A stretch of 64,000 bases of DNA from Phaseolus vulgaris. Taxonomy: Eukaryota > Streptophyta > Magnoliopsida > Fabales > Fabaceae. Under the pieces are notes generated by a model. The model saw only the letters and a program-made list of their open reading frames with translations, was not told the DNA's origin and ran no database searches. Shown here piece by piece: positions 45,730-58,241 of the stretch. The stretch covers positions 44,094,291-44,158,290 of the forward strand of contig NC_023756.2 in NCBI RefSeq assembly GCF_000499845.2, in the 5' to 3' direction. The first letter of the stretch is position 1. Each line of letters starts with the position of its first letter. The position numbers were made by a program, and so were the translations under genes.

Positions 45730-45820
45730 TTAGTTGTTAATTAACTTTTAAATATAACATTATATTTAGATATAGTAAGTAATTTGGTTTAGTTTTTAAT
45801 TTTGAATCAAACAACTTATT

Positions 45821-46075
45821 TTCAAATAAGTTTTTGTGTAGTTTTAATTTAAAACAAAATCCAAAATTAAATTAAATCAAAATTTTGGAGCTTGAATTAG
45901 TTTTAACGATTTCAATTATTAACAACTTTTTAAACACGGTTTAAATGTCAAACATTTTATAATGAAAAAGTTATCAAATAAATAGAAAAATTATTCTTTT
46001 ATATAATTATTGTTATATAATTTCAAAATTTTCTTGTATTTATATATAAATTATATAATCTTATAAATATATTAT
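45821..46075 (+). repeat. Direct repeat, right copy
   Basis: Partner of 44903-45110. It abuts the start of hAT relic copy B. Confidence 0.7.
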
Positions 46076-47215
46076 GACGTGTTTCTACATTAAAATACAT
46101 ATTGATGCAAGTAACTACAAATGTTAATATTATTGTTAGTAGAATAAATTAAAAAATATCTCAAAGTATGTAATTTTTTTTTGAAAATTCTAATTAGCAT
46201 TGTTCTACCGTAAATGTAGGCAGTAATCATTCTTCCCTTGATTGTAGTTTCATGAACCTTTTATTACTTTTCAAAATTTTCAAAGATTAAATCAATATAA
46301 TTGGCAACATATGGAGTTCAATATAAATGCTTCCTTTTTTGCATCAATAGTCTCCAACTGTCTTGAAATTTGTAGCATTATCAGCAACTACCTGCACTAT
46401 ATCTTCCTCACCAACAAATTATACTGCATCATCTAATATTTTAAATACTTTATCTACAATTTTTGAGATGTCAAAGGTATCTAATGAATAGAGAAACACA
46501 ATTCCTTTAGGATTGTTCACCAAAAGTTACAAATTGAACGTCTTTTCTTGTTTATCCATTAATCTTTATACTCTTGAAGTTGTATATTAGTTTTGTCCTC
46601 TACTTGTTTCATAAGCTTCTCTTTGATATCGTGATATGATGGAGGTTTATAACCAATGTTATATCTACCAAACATGTCACACATTTTTGCAAAAGTTGGA
46701 TTTCTAATAATATTGAAAGGGATGACACTTGTGTAAAAAAAATCAACAACTTGAGCATCAACTTTTTCTTTATCACCTCTCTTGTATATTTGATTTATAG
46801 TAGCTTGAACACCGTTAGTGGATTACTTTTAAATATCTTGCTAGTGCTACCACTTTGTTAACTCTCTTTCCCACCATCAATTTGTCAAAGGTTATTGAAC
46901 TTTCTTTTCTTCAGTGAGACATCTTTAGCATCTGAGACAACTTTCAACATTAAAACTTTGATTTTTTTCTGGTTGATACACAAGGTTCAAAGTCACATCT
47001 AGTTCCGACAATATGATGTTTGAATCTGAAAATGCCTCCATTAAATATCTTTGAGTAGTAATTAGATTTCACTTTTTTTTCCGTTCCTTGAAACATCATT
47101 TTCATAATTCCATCCTATGTCTGTTATATTTTCCGCAAAATTCTTACTTTTAGTTGGTAGTGGAAATGTTGAATTTGTACCACCATGACCAGAATTTGAA
47201 TCACTTCGAGAGATC
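46076..47215 (-). pseudogene. hAT transposase (DUF659 type) relic, copy B
   Basis: The same DUF659 pieces as copy A on the minus strand, with independent point changes and small indels (for example QVVADNATNFK and IDLIFENFEK). This copy extends further, to an N-terminal BED-type zinc finger: ISRSDSNSGHGGTNSTFPLP, then DIGWNYENDVSRNGKK, a short frame break and FRFKHHIVGTRCDF-like residues near 46980-47110. Stops and frameshifts make it non-functional. No terminal inverted repeats or 8-bp duplications could be fixed for either copy. Confidence 0.72.
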
Positions 47216-47560
47216 TTAATTTTTTTTACTATAATATCAAATCAATAAAAAATAATTTATTCCCAAATAAAAAAATCTCCAACCAATTTGCCAAAAATAA
47301 TAAAAACAACAATCTGCCCAAAAATCCTCAAACCCAACCTAAAAATAATCCTAAACCCAATCAGCTAAAAAACCCAACCCAATTTAAAAATCCTCAACCC
47401 TAAACCCAATATGCCAAAATTATGTTATTCTAACCAATATAATTTTAATTAATACATTTGTTTTCATCAAATGATTAAATTGTTTTTCAATCATTGTAAC
47501 CTTATATAGGGATGTAATATAATTATTTTAAAACAACAAATTTCATAAGAGAGAAAAATA
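47216..47560. other. A- and C-rich spacer
   Basis: Contains many CCCAA/CCTAAAC-like motifs (AACCCAATC, AACCTAAAAATAATCC) around 47330-47410. Not a telomere repeat, as the units are irregular. No gene. Confidence 0.4.
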
Positions 47561-47564
47561 GAAA

Positions 47565-48140
47565 ATTTTAAAATCTTTAGTAGAGATTGAGTTTGCTTTT
47601 TAGATAATTCTTGTGCTATAAAGAATGTTTATGAGTTTGTATTTCTATTGTGCTTCATTTGTAACAATTCAGGTGTATTCAACCCTTATTATTGTATTTT
47701 GTTGTAAAGTAGATTCATATAGGGTTTATGAATTGTGTGGCTAAGAGCGTGTGTGTTCTTGTAGGATTCAAGATCAACACTCTTGATTGTTTATTGTGTA
47801 AACCTTTGTGTTTGGTTTAGTGAATTCTCAGTAGTTTGGTGAGGACTGCATGTAGCTCTCGGTGTGAGAGTGAGCCTATAAAATCTCCTATACAATCTCT
47901 CTCTCACTATGATATCTATTATCTATTTTATTTATTACTTTATAATGTTCTGCATTTAAATCGATCGGTTAAATTCATGTAACAACTAGTTTATATTTTG
48001 AATATATATTTGTTGTGTTTTTTATAATCGATTGAAGGATAAATTAATTAGTTGATTTTATTAAGTTTTCAATCTGACTTCAGATTTTGCGAATTTTTTT
48101 GGAAAACAATTTCTAGGCCACCTATTTTAACACTAAGAAG
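47565..48140 (+). repeat. Probable decayed Ty1/copia LTR
   Basis: GTGTGTTCTTGTAGGATTCAAG, GTGAGGACTGCATGTAGCTCTC and TGAGAGTGAGCC followed by a CTCTCTCTCAC block have the order found near the 3' end of long copia LTRs in legumes (from general recall). No partner LTR, primer-binding site or target duplication was found. Confidence 0.4.
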
Positions 48141-48254
48141 GTTCATAGATAACATTGTTACATTTACTAACAAATTAGTAAAGAGTACTTAAGTGTGTAA
48201 ACATCGAAATATGTTATCCCTCATTAGCGAGCCACCCTATGATCAATTGATTAA

Positions 48255-48675
48255 TACTTATGATTTATTTGCCTAAGCTAGGAGTGACTTTTTAATAAAA
48301 AATACTTGCTTATTAGCCAAGAGTGAATTTTGTTCAACAAATAATTTTAAACGAGTTAGGAAAAAGTGACTATGATTCAAAATAATACTTGATTTTAGCT
48401 AGAAGTGACTAAGTGTCAAAGAATACCTAAACGAGGTTAGCTAGAAGTGATTACATTCCCAAAGAATACTCAAAGCGGTTAGTCAAAGAATGCTCAAAGA
48501 GGTTATCCTAAAGTGACTATGTTCTCAAATCATACTTGAAGGAGTTAGCTAGGAATGACTATGTTTCCAAAGAATACTTGAAGGGGTTAGTGAGAAGTGA
48601 CTACGAGCTAATCAAGAGTTACTACTATATGAAACAATACTCGTATAGATTAGCTAATAGTGGTTACGGGCCAAA
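48255..48675 (+). repeat. Degenerate ~50-bp tandem repeat
   Basis: The phrase TTAGCTAGAAGTGACTA(T/C)G followed by ...CCAAAGAATACTTGAAGGGG recurs about eight times with heavy divergence. The best pair is at about 48490-48600. One frame stays open for 64 codons only because the repeat lacks stops in that phase. Confidence 0.75.
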
Positions 48676-49847
48676 ATATTACTCATTTTGTATTTCATAT
48701 ATTAGTCTGTTTAATGAAACTTTTGTTTGATTGAAAATTAGACATAGTATACTTTGTTAAACGAGTTAACATAGAAATATATTATGTATTTCTCTCTTAT
48801 CTTTTTTATATTATATGTTATTAAATAAAATTAAATTAAAAAACATTTTCAAACAATTGAATTTGTTAAACTTAAAATGTCTTATTAATCTCAAAGAAAC
48901 CATCCTTATTAAAAGGTCATGACAAATTGTTTATTCTATAAAATTATTATTTAACTACACAATATTAGATAATACCTACGAATTTTATTTATTTATTTTT
49001 AAATATGATCCAACTATCCTATTTCCTACCTAAATGCATAAACAATACAAATAGAAAACAACTAATATCAAATAAAGCTAAATTAGTTAAGAGAGTCACT
49101 TTTATCAATTTTTTTTTTAAATAAGAAAGAGTTACTCTAATTTCATAGCATATAACTAATTATTACGTGGAAATGTTAAAGAAATGGAAAAAAAAAGGAG
49201 AGATTGTGTTTTTTTTTTCTTTGCATGCAAATGTAATAGGAGACAAAGAAAAGGCTTTTATACTTTCAAATTGACTTTATATTGATCCCTTAAAAACCTT
49301 TTTAAATTATTCCTTCATAACTTGTAAGGAAATACACTATAACAAAAAGAAAGAAAAGATAATGTGAATTTATAACTTCTTTGAGATCTTTGTAGCTTTC
49401 TCTTGTAAAATAAAAACTTAATTTATCAAAACTCTTATAGTAGAAACACAAACTTAATTTATTTCTATGAAAACTCTAAAATGTCATTATTTATCTTTTG
49501 TTTTAATAATATATCTACCTTTTTATTCTGGTCAAAAATTAATGTTTGGTCTTATCTTATTACCAAACATATAAAAAAGAGAGTAAAACACTCATAGTAA
49601 ATAAAAGAATAAGAGGGATGAGCTAATTAAAAAAAAAAGTGTAGGAAATATATGTAGTATCAAACTGAACAAATTTAATAAAAAATGTTCATTTAAGAAA
49701 GTTAATTTGGAGGATTATATGTAATTTTCCATTTTTAATAGAAAATTAAAGATTAAATTGAAACTATAGATTTTTTAATTTTAAATAACGAAATAATGAA
49801 AAACTATAAAATAAAATTATAGACTGAAACTTAATTAAAGGTATATT
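48676..49847. other. Intergenic AT-rich DNA
   Basis: No gene or repeat with clear ends. It leads into the FEY promoter. Confidence 0.5.
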
Positions 49848-50071
49848 ATGTTTATCTATGAAAATCTTCCAATTTCAGTAATTATTGAAAAAAAAATTTC
49901 TCAAATTAAAAAAGCCGGCACCGGAGTCATTTTGGAACTCGGGCGAGTCCACTCACCCGAGCCAAGTAAACAGAAACTCGTCTCTCACTCACGAATATAC
50001 AAAGCGAAGCAAAAAGTAACATCATCGTCTCCTCCTGCTAGAGACAGATCTCAGATTCTGTACGCTAACGT

Positions 50072-50108
<37 letters not shown>
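49848..50108 (+). promoter_or_regulatory. FEY: FEY 5' leader and promoter-proximal region
   Basis: GC content rises from about 49910. A (GA)n tract (about 50079-50106) lies directly before the ATG. CT/GA microsatellites in 5' leaders are common in plants. The frame is open upstream of the ATG from 49848, but without family similarity. Confidence 0.55.
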
Positions 50109-50109
<1 letters not shown>

Positions 50110-53100
50110 TGGCAACTACGACGTCGTCTTCAAGTAATGAAACGCCGGAGACGAAGAAGAAGAAGAAGGAGTGTTTGGGTTGGATAGAGTGGTTAAGAGG
50201 GTGGTTCTATTTGGTCTACGAAATGCTCTTTCAGCGCATCATGGCCAGCCATTTACACAACCCCATGCCACTTCCTCCCATCAACGACCTCACTTGCATT
50301 GTCACAGGCTCAACCAGTGGCATTGGTCTCGAAATCGCAAGGTTCAATTCCCTTTTAATTCAATTTGATGCTTTTAAATAATGGGTTTTGTTTTTGGCAG
50401 TAAAAACTCGAGCTTTGGAATTTTAATGAACTGGGTTTATCTGGGGTGGGCAGTTGTTGTGTGATAATTGGTAAAAGAGTGGTTTTGGGAAGTGGGTCTG
50501 TCTTGGTTTTGTGGTTGTAAAGGAAAGACCTTTGATGTTGGTTTTGGTGATAGGTTATAAATGATGTTTAACATTTTGGTTACTGTGAGAACTGAGCCTT
50601 ATTTAGCATGGCTAGGTAGGTAGGCCCACTGTGGACTGGCTTGTAGTGGTTGTATAAGAGGTTCTCAATTGTTTCTTCGGGAGAATCTCCATCACTTGTT
50701 TGTCAGGTTCTCACTTGAGAACCAGGTGATCGTTTGGAGGAGGGTGACAACTTTCAATTGCAAGAATTGGTTCTTATTCAAGCAATCTGGTCCTATGATT
50801 TAAAATAGTTTAATTAATCTTTTGGTCCTTATACTTGTGCCAGCTTTTCGGTTTAAGTATTATTATGTTTTAGTTTCTATACCCGCAATTTTTTTATGTT
50901 TTAGTCCTGATGTCTCCATTTTGTGGCAGTTTTATACTGCTAGAAAACTAACAAGGACCAGTGCAAAAAATGGTTGGTACGGGGACCAAATCGAAAAGCT
51001 TTTAGGTACAGAGACTGAAGTTGACACAGATATAGAGACCAGAAGATATTAACCTTTAAAAAGTCATTTTCTGACATAATATAAGACAAGTGCTTAAATG
51101 ATTTCATCGTTGGAGTAGAAAATTCTTAAATCTGATGAAACATGTTAGACCTGCTAAAAGTGAGTTAAGAACCTTCACTTTAAGTGTATAATTGGAGATA
51201 CTGTAACTAGCGGATAACAATTCTATATTGATTTTAGTTTATGTGTATAGTTTGATTTATTTTAATTCAATTATTTTCTTTTTGTAAGTAATTGTTGAAA
51301 ATAGGTAAGGTATATGAGTTTGGGTCTCTTCTTGGTTTAAATTCTAGATTGAACATTATGAAGTGTGAGCTTTTAAGTTTAGAAAAAAATGGATATGATG
51401 CATTTATTTCGTTGTTCTTCACATCGTGCAGGCAATTGGCACAGTCAGGTGCCCATGTTGTTATGGCCGTGAGGAACACAAAGGCAGCTCAGGAGTTGAT
51501 CCAGAAGTGGCAGATTGACTCTTCAGGACTGAGTATTCCTCTTAATGTCGAGGTAACTTGTATATCCATTACTCATTATTGTGTGAGGAGCATTATATCA
51601 GCACTCTTGGAGCATGCTTTGCTAAATCATCTATGATGATTATGATCCATGGAATTTCTTATGTGTTTAACTGTGTTTGAATTAACTTATTCTGTTACAA
51701 GCTTTTATACATGACGCTCTAAAGAGGGATTTTGGTTGAATATTTGTTTTAAATGCTAAATAAGTTTAACAATGTGTTTCTGGATACTTATTGTCATTGA
51801 CATTTCTTTTGGTTTATGAAGGTAATGCAAGTTGATCTTCTCTCGTTGGACTCTGTTGTGAGGTTTGCTGAAGCATGGAATGCACGCTCAGCACCCTTGC
51901 ATGTTCTCATCAATAATGCTGGAATTTTTTCCATTGGAGGTTGGTATTTCTGATCAATCAAAGCCCGTTTCTGTATTTTAGCCTTTCTGTTAATCATTCT
52001 TAACCTGAAACAGCACCAAGTACTGGCTCTATCCTTTAATGATTTGAGTATTTTTGCAATAATTTTTTGGATTACCTGTTGAATTATACTCATCCTTTTC
52101 TTTTTCATCATTTGTATTGGCAAAATTATCAGAATTAACAATAATAACTTCTTCATTGATCACAAATGTAACTAATCCACTCACTTTTTTGTTCATATTC
52201 AGAGCCACAAAAATTTTCCAAAGATGGTTATGAACAGCACTTGCAAGTGAATCATCTGGCTCCTGCGTTGCTTTCTATACTTCTTTTGCCATCCCTTATT
52301 AGGGGTTCTCCTAGTCGCATTGTTAATGTGAATTCCGTTGTAAGTCTTTCGCTATTTGAGCATTATTATGTGATAGCCCCCATAGGGTTCAACCTGAATT
52401 ATTGTCAATGGCGGACGGTGGGAGGCCAAAATTCAACCATTTAAACACACCACTGTGGTTTATGGCACTGCCATATAATCCATAAGTTTTCATATTATTA
52501 TTGCCTGTGATTTATATACTATACTAATATGCATGAAAAATTATTTTTATTTGGGTAGATGTTTGTTTGACTAATTCAACATTTATTACTTGTTGGTTTT
52601 TTATACTTGATCTTCTTAAAATATAATCAGTAATCTAGAGCTATTCAGTTTGCAATGATGAGGAATTGAGGATTAATGCTTTCTAGAATTCAAATTTAGT
52701 AGCAAATTACTTATTATGAATGGTTAAGTTAGTTTAGAAGACATCTTTCTTCTGTTTAGGTGCATTTCTCGGGGTAGTGAATCCTGGTAGGTATGTGTTG
52801 ACTCACTGTTTTGTAGTAAAATTTGTTTTACAGTTAAAAAAATGAGACACATGTAAACACTATAATATGTAATTTCCTTTAATTCCGAGTTACTTTGTTT
52901 TCTTGTATTTTTTCAGTATATTAATGTCACAAGTTAAACTTTCTATTTTGGTGTATTATCAACTTTTGCATGACTTTTTAATTAGCTTGAGACAACATCT
53001 TTGTATAATACTCTTGCTCAAATGTATCTTGCTATCCAATGCATAACTATCAGCGGTTTAGTTGCAAAAATATGTGTGTGATTCTTGCTCGATGAAATAA

Positions 53101-56100
53101 TTTTGTACCAAAATTCCAAATATAAAATAAGCCTTATAAAATTGTTGATAATTGATTAATTGGTGTATTCCAAAGAATTAAAAATTGGATGCTTAATAAA
53201 AAGGAAACATATCAGATACGAAATGAGTGCAGAAATAAAGACTGTACATTGATGTTTGGCAGGTATTTAATATTCTCTATAATGTTATTATCTTTCTGTT
53301 TAACTGTTCTATGATTTTTAACTGTTGAATATTGATCACTTTTCTGTTGTGATCAATGTAAAATAATTCCTAGAAAATAAAGAATGTATTTTGTCATGAT
53401 CAATATGACCCTAAGAAAATATCAGAGTGCTTTATTTTCTATTCCCCTCTTTTTCTGTAGATGCATCATGTTGGTTTTGTTGACACTGAAGACATGAATG
53501 TCTCATCTGGAAAAAGGAAATTTTCTAGTATGGTAGGGTACTCAAGCAGCAAGTTGGCAGAGGTAACTTGGTTTAAATGTTTTTGTCATTTCGATGGCTT
53601 CGTCTAACGAACTTTAGTGGAATTATGTGTAGTTATTTTTGTCCTGCTAAATCTTATTTACTTAGCTTTATAAGTTGTCAGCAATTAATTATTACTAATG
53701 TCCTTCTTGCATGTTAATATTCTTAGAATTAAAGCAAAAATAAGTATGCTATTGAATGAGTTTACACACACGTGTTTAACAACTACATGTATAATAATGT
53801 ACACTAATTTTAGGATACTGAAGTACAAAACATTTATGGATTTTTTTTTTCAGCAAAACAAAACAATTATGGATTAATCAGAAAATTTGTAACATTAATG
53901 GGATATTTATTCATTTGGGAATAATTCTGTATTGTATTTTCAATGCTGCCCATCACTAATACATCAAGAGACTGGATATATATTGCATACTTAAAAGATA
54001 AATTTTCAGCATTTTTTACCTTATTATATTTGCATTTTGTTTAGTTTTTGATAGATGGAATCCATGTTCTTCCTGTATATTTCCTTTTGTGTTGATTCTT
54101 ATAGTCTGGTTATTGATATTGACTTCTAAAATTTAGTCTTACCGATCAATGTTGCAAAATCACATGAAGAAGATGAATTGCTTGGTTTACCACTCATCTC
54201 GAAGTTGTGAATGAAACGAGACTTGGCATTTTCTGTTGCAGATTATGTTTAGTAGTATTCTTAATAAACGACTCCCTGCTGAATCTGGCGTCAGTGTATT
54301 GTGTGTATCACCTGGAATAGTCCAGACCAATGTTGTAAGTCTTTTGACAACTTTGAATGTATCTGGATGGAACATGTATGATTTTACTCTTAATCTTTCA
54401 ATATTTATTTTTGTTTTTGTCTTTACAAATATTTGTCAAATTGAATATAACTTCTACAGAAAACCTTCAGAAATCATCTTTTGCAAGAGATTAATTCCCT
54501 GTTAATTTTCTCATGTCGTTTGCCAGAAGGAAAAAGGATCAGGAACATGATTGGTTATGAACATGATACTCATAGATGTATTGTGTTGATTATCTACCTA
54601 TCATTGCGTTGAGCTAGAGCTAATGCAACTAGCAGTCTTATGGAACATATTGGCTTTTTTTGTTGGGTTGATGTTCATTTTAATGTGCATATGTATGTAG
54701 ATGAGCAAAAATTAACTAGGGATGAAAATATTTCTTTAATAACTCAACCATTTGTTCTTTGGTAGAACAATCTTTATGTCGATTAGATTGCAGAGCTTGT
54801 ATGTAACTTGAGGTTGGATAAATAAGACTCTGAGAGAACTGTATACAAATACCTAAGTCTAAATAAGTAAATTATATTATTCATCATAATTAGTGTTATG
54901 TTTTTGTTGCTTCATTTTCGAGTTCAGATTTCTGCTAGGGTTGTTTGGAAAAATTAGCTGATAAACAAAGTTGATAAACTAAATTTTAATTGAAAACTGT
55001 CTGGTTAGTTTATTTATTTTAAGTATTTGATCAAACTTACTAGTAAATTACCCGATGAATGTAAAATGACAAACATACATTAATGAGATTATATATATAT
55101 ATATATGTATATGTATATATATGTGTGTATATTTTAATTTTGTGTACAAAAATATTCTTCTGCATAATTATAGTTTTAGATTTGTTAAATACACTCTAGG
55201 GCCCTCTTGGAATTATAACTTTATTATCATGATTTATTGCTGCTATAGCAAGTATGATTTGTTGATTGAAATAGCTGATTGCAAATCTGAGGAATTGAAA
55301 GAGATGACAAAATTGGGTTACCCAGCCTGATGCAAGCTGCTGGCTATATTTTGCTGGGCCAAAAAGGCCTGGTTTCAGTTTTGGCTTCTAAAATAATGTC
55401 CAAGCATGTTGAAAGCCCAATATTTTGGGCTCTTAGTGGACTAAACTTGAAAAAGGTTTTAGGGTTAATTTGGGCTCTAAATTTAAAGGCTAAACTATAC
55501 ATTCTATTTCTATCTGATTGTTACAGCCCTATCCTCCCATTTTACCATTACTCTGTAGTTATGTGAGACTTGTTAGTTTCTTTGTTGCATAATGGGATAT
55601 ATCCAGTTATTGATTCCTTGATTTTTCTGCATTATTTTATAAATCAAGCTTTTGTTTTTGCTTATATTTTCAACCCTATCTATTTCAGGCAAGAGATCTA
55701 CCAAAACTGGTTCAAGCTGCGTATCGTTTGATCCCTTACTTCATCTTTAGTGCTCAAGAAGGTCTATTTATTCAATATTTTCAAACTAGAACTATAACAA
55801 CTTTGCAATCCGATTCTATAATCAACTGTAACCATATATTTGATGGAATGTTTCGTAAAAGTAAAAGATATTCAGGACTAACTATGAATACATGTCACTT
55901 GTGCTGGAATGCAGGTGCAAGGAGTGCTCTTTTTGCTGCCACTGATCCTCAAGTTCCGGAGTATTGTGACATGTTGAAAGCAGACGAGTGGCCCGTTTGT
56001 GCCTTTATTTCTCAAGATTGTCGTCCGGCAAATCCATCAGAAGAAGCACACAGTGTTCAAACATCATACGAAGTGTGGGAGAAGACATTAGAGATGATTG

Positions 56101-56174
56101 GCCTTCCTTCAGATGCTGTGGAGAGGCTTTTAGACGGGGCAGAAGTTAAATGCCGTTATGGACAAGAACAGTAA
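50109..56174 (+). CDS. FEY: Short-chain dehydrogenase/reductase, FOREVER YOUNG (FEY) type
   Basis: Eight exons: 50109-50341, 51432-51552, 51822-51939, 52203-52339, 53461-53562, 54242-54334, 55689-55761 and 55915-56174. All seven introns are GT-AG, and the exons join in frame to 378 residues. The protein is an NAD(P)-dependent oxidoreductase of the SDR fold: cofactor motif TGSTSGIG (66-73), NNAG (149-152), catalytic Ser near 202 and YSSSK (Tyr230, Lys234). The N-terminal GWIEWLRGWFYLVYEMLFQR and the C-terminal WPVCAFISQDCRPANPSEEA blocks are those I recall for Arabidopsis FEY, an oxidoreductase needed for normal shoot meristem development. Its substrate is unknown. The start at 50109 gives MATTTSSSSNETPETKKKKK after a GA-rich leader. 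No defect is visible. Orthology to FEY is inferred; SDR membership is certain. Confidence 0.95.
55089..55130 (+). repeat. (TA)n/(TG)n microsatellite in FEY intron 6
   Basis: Alternating TA with TG interruptions inside the 1354-bp sixth intron. Confidence 0.9.
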
Positions 56175-57198
56175 TCTAATTTACAATGATGACTACAAAA
56201 CAGTTGATTAGCCGAAATGTCGCCACGTCCTCGCCCTTAATCTGTAAGGGCATTTACATTATTTATAGATAGCAGTGAGCTTTTTCATTCTTAGTATGTG
56301 GGAGAGAAGAACCCTTCTTTAATTTTGGACATCATATGTGTACATCCATTTTGATCATATTTATGCACTAAAGTTTCACTTGTTACTCATTGGGAGAATT
56401 TAACCAAACAAGTGTTTTTGGCCTTGAAACTTCTGATGGGCACGCATAGGAGTAAGAACTGAATTAGTAGGCACTATCTTGTTATAGTTATTTTGACCAT
56501 TGTCATAGATTACCCTCCTAAATAAGCGAGTGGGTTACAGCAATAGTATTGCTTTCAATTTTAGAATGTTATCTTGCAATTCTTGCTTTCTCAAGAGTTG
56601 TAACCTTGCTTGCTCTTAACTTGTTTTATAAGCTCTCTAATTCATCAGAAATGTTTGGCATTTTTCTGTGAGTCGGTTAAAAATGATTGTTGGACATAGA
56701 GATTCTCCGTACCATGATTATAATTTTAGTTTTACCAAATAATAAATAAAGCAATGGTTTGATTACATCCTAGATCCGGTATCTGTGCCATGATGCAAGG
56801 ATTAATGGAGGAACTATTTGATGATCATGGTTTGGTTTGATCTGATGACTTAGCCACCACTTTAACTTCTATAAAGTTAACAAAGTTGGGAGAAAGTATG
56901 GTAGATATCATTTTATCTTTTCCATTCTTTATATGATCTGTTTTTAGAAAGCTGATCTGATCATCTACTCGAATCAACAAGACTGTGTAAGGTAAATAAT
57001 ACAGACAACTTGACAAGAACAAATATCAGATGCTTAAACATCACTGTAATTTTTTTTTCAATACATAGAATATAAATTCTGAAGTTGGTTGATTGAACAT
57101 GATGATGATTCTATTCAAAGAAGAATCATAAAATGTGAAATATTATGAAAAGTAGCAATTAAAGCCACTAAAACACCAATATCCAACATGATTATCAG
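56175..57198. other. FEY 3' UTR and convergent intergenic spacer
   Basis: FEY on the left and the phytocyanin gene on the right converge here. Poly-A-signal-like AATAAATAAAG lies near 56739. Nothing else recognised. Confidence 0.5.
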
Positions 57199-58241
57199 TC
57201 AAGGAGTTACATTGATGTGGAGTTTCTGCCCATTTTCGCAGTGATCATCAACTCCACACATGAACCATGCTCCTCCTTCCTCTAAAATTATTGAGTCATT
57301 GCCACTCGTGAACCTTTGTATATACGAGTCCTTTATGCAATTCTCATAAACTGTGGAATCAACTTGCAATACATTATGTAGGCTGCTTTCATATTTGAAC
57401 ACTGGTAACAGAAATAAACATAACTGTTAGTGAACATTTTCAACTGTCATGTAATAAAATTTTCAAAATGCCATTTTTCGGGAGAATATGCTATGAATGA
57501 GTAGATCTAGGTAAAATGTTTGTATTCTATTTTGCAACATCATTACGTTATTGACTGCAAATTTGATTTTAGTCTGTATGTAGTCATTTATGTTATCTTG
57601 ACAATTTTAACAAATCTATAACTTTTAAACTTGAAATTAGTAAAAATAGGTATATAACTGTATGTTCTTAGATTACTTATAAAATAAAATCATGAGTTTT
57701 TAAAACTTTTATGAAGGGTTTTACTCAAAAGTATTAAAGTGTCTTTTGAAAGGTTTTTAAAATTTTAATGTTTCTTTCACATTAAAGTGACTTTTTACTC
57801 CATTAAAGAATGCATCACTCATAAGTCAGAATCATGTTTGACACTATTTTCAAAGACATCAAACAAATAAATTGGTGTTTTCCTATGCATAACCAAACAT
57901 ATTCTTGACAATAAAATGTTTTCAGCTCCTCTATATTATGCCCTAAATTTTACCACAAAAAAGAAAATGCCAGTAAAACAGGTCTAAAGAATGATAATAC
58001 AACATGTGAAAGAGTATGTTATTGATATTTCTTATTATGAATGTGAAACTCTACCCTTACCTAGAACATCACCAACATGAAACTCTTTTCCATCACACCA
58101 GTTGTTGAAATCAAAGATGTCAATCCAACCATAACTGTCACCAACAATGAAATGTTCTCCCTTTGCATGGGGCACAATGAAGGTTATGAGGAAAAGATAG
58201 AACATGATTACACAGGAGTAATGATAAGCCTCAACACCCAT
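57199..58241 (-). CDS. Phytocyanin (stellacyanin-like blue copper protein)
   Basis: Two exons, 58241-58061 and 57401-57199, with GT-AG borders (TTCTAG/GTAAGG and TTACCAG/TGTTC) and an intron at the GDVL/VFKY position usual for phytocyanins. The product is 127 residues: a signal peptide (about 1-28, cleavage after HAKG), then the plastocyanin-like domain with HFIVGDSYGW, NNW and GKEFHVGDVLVFKY. Copper ligands are all present: His69 (SLHNV), Cys109 and His114 (FMCGVDDHC), and Gln119 in the axial place, as in stellacyanins. Cys82 and Cys115 should form the family disulfide. The protein should be secreted and transfer single electrons in the wall or apoplast. Unlike many relatives it ends right after the domain (HINVTP), with no proline-rich or GPI-anchor tail. 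The physiological partner is unknown. Confidence 0.93.

Noticed and set aside
47330..47410. CCTAAAC/AACCC-like motifs suggesting an interstitial telomere repeat
   Set aside because: The units are irregular and never form CCCTAAA tandem arrays.
54335..55688. Open frames within the sixth FEY intron
   Set aside because: The flanking exons join in frame across it and the frames carry no domain. The 1354-bp length is unremarkable for a plant intron.
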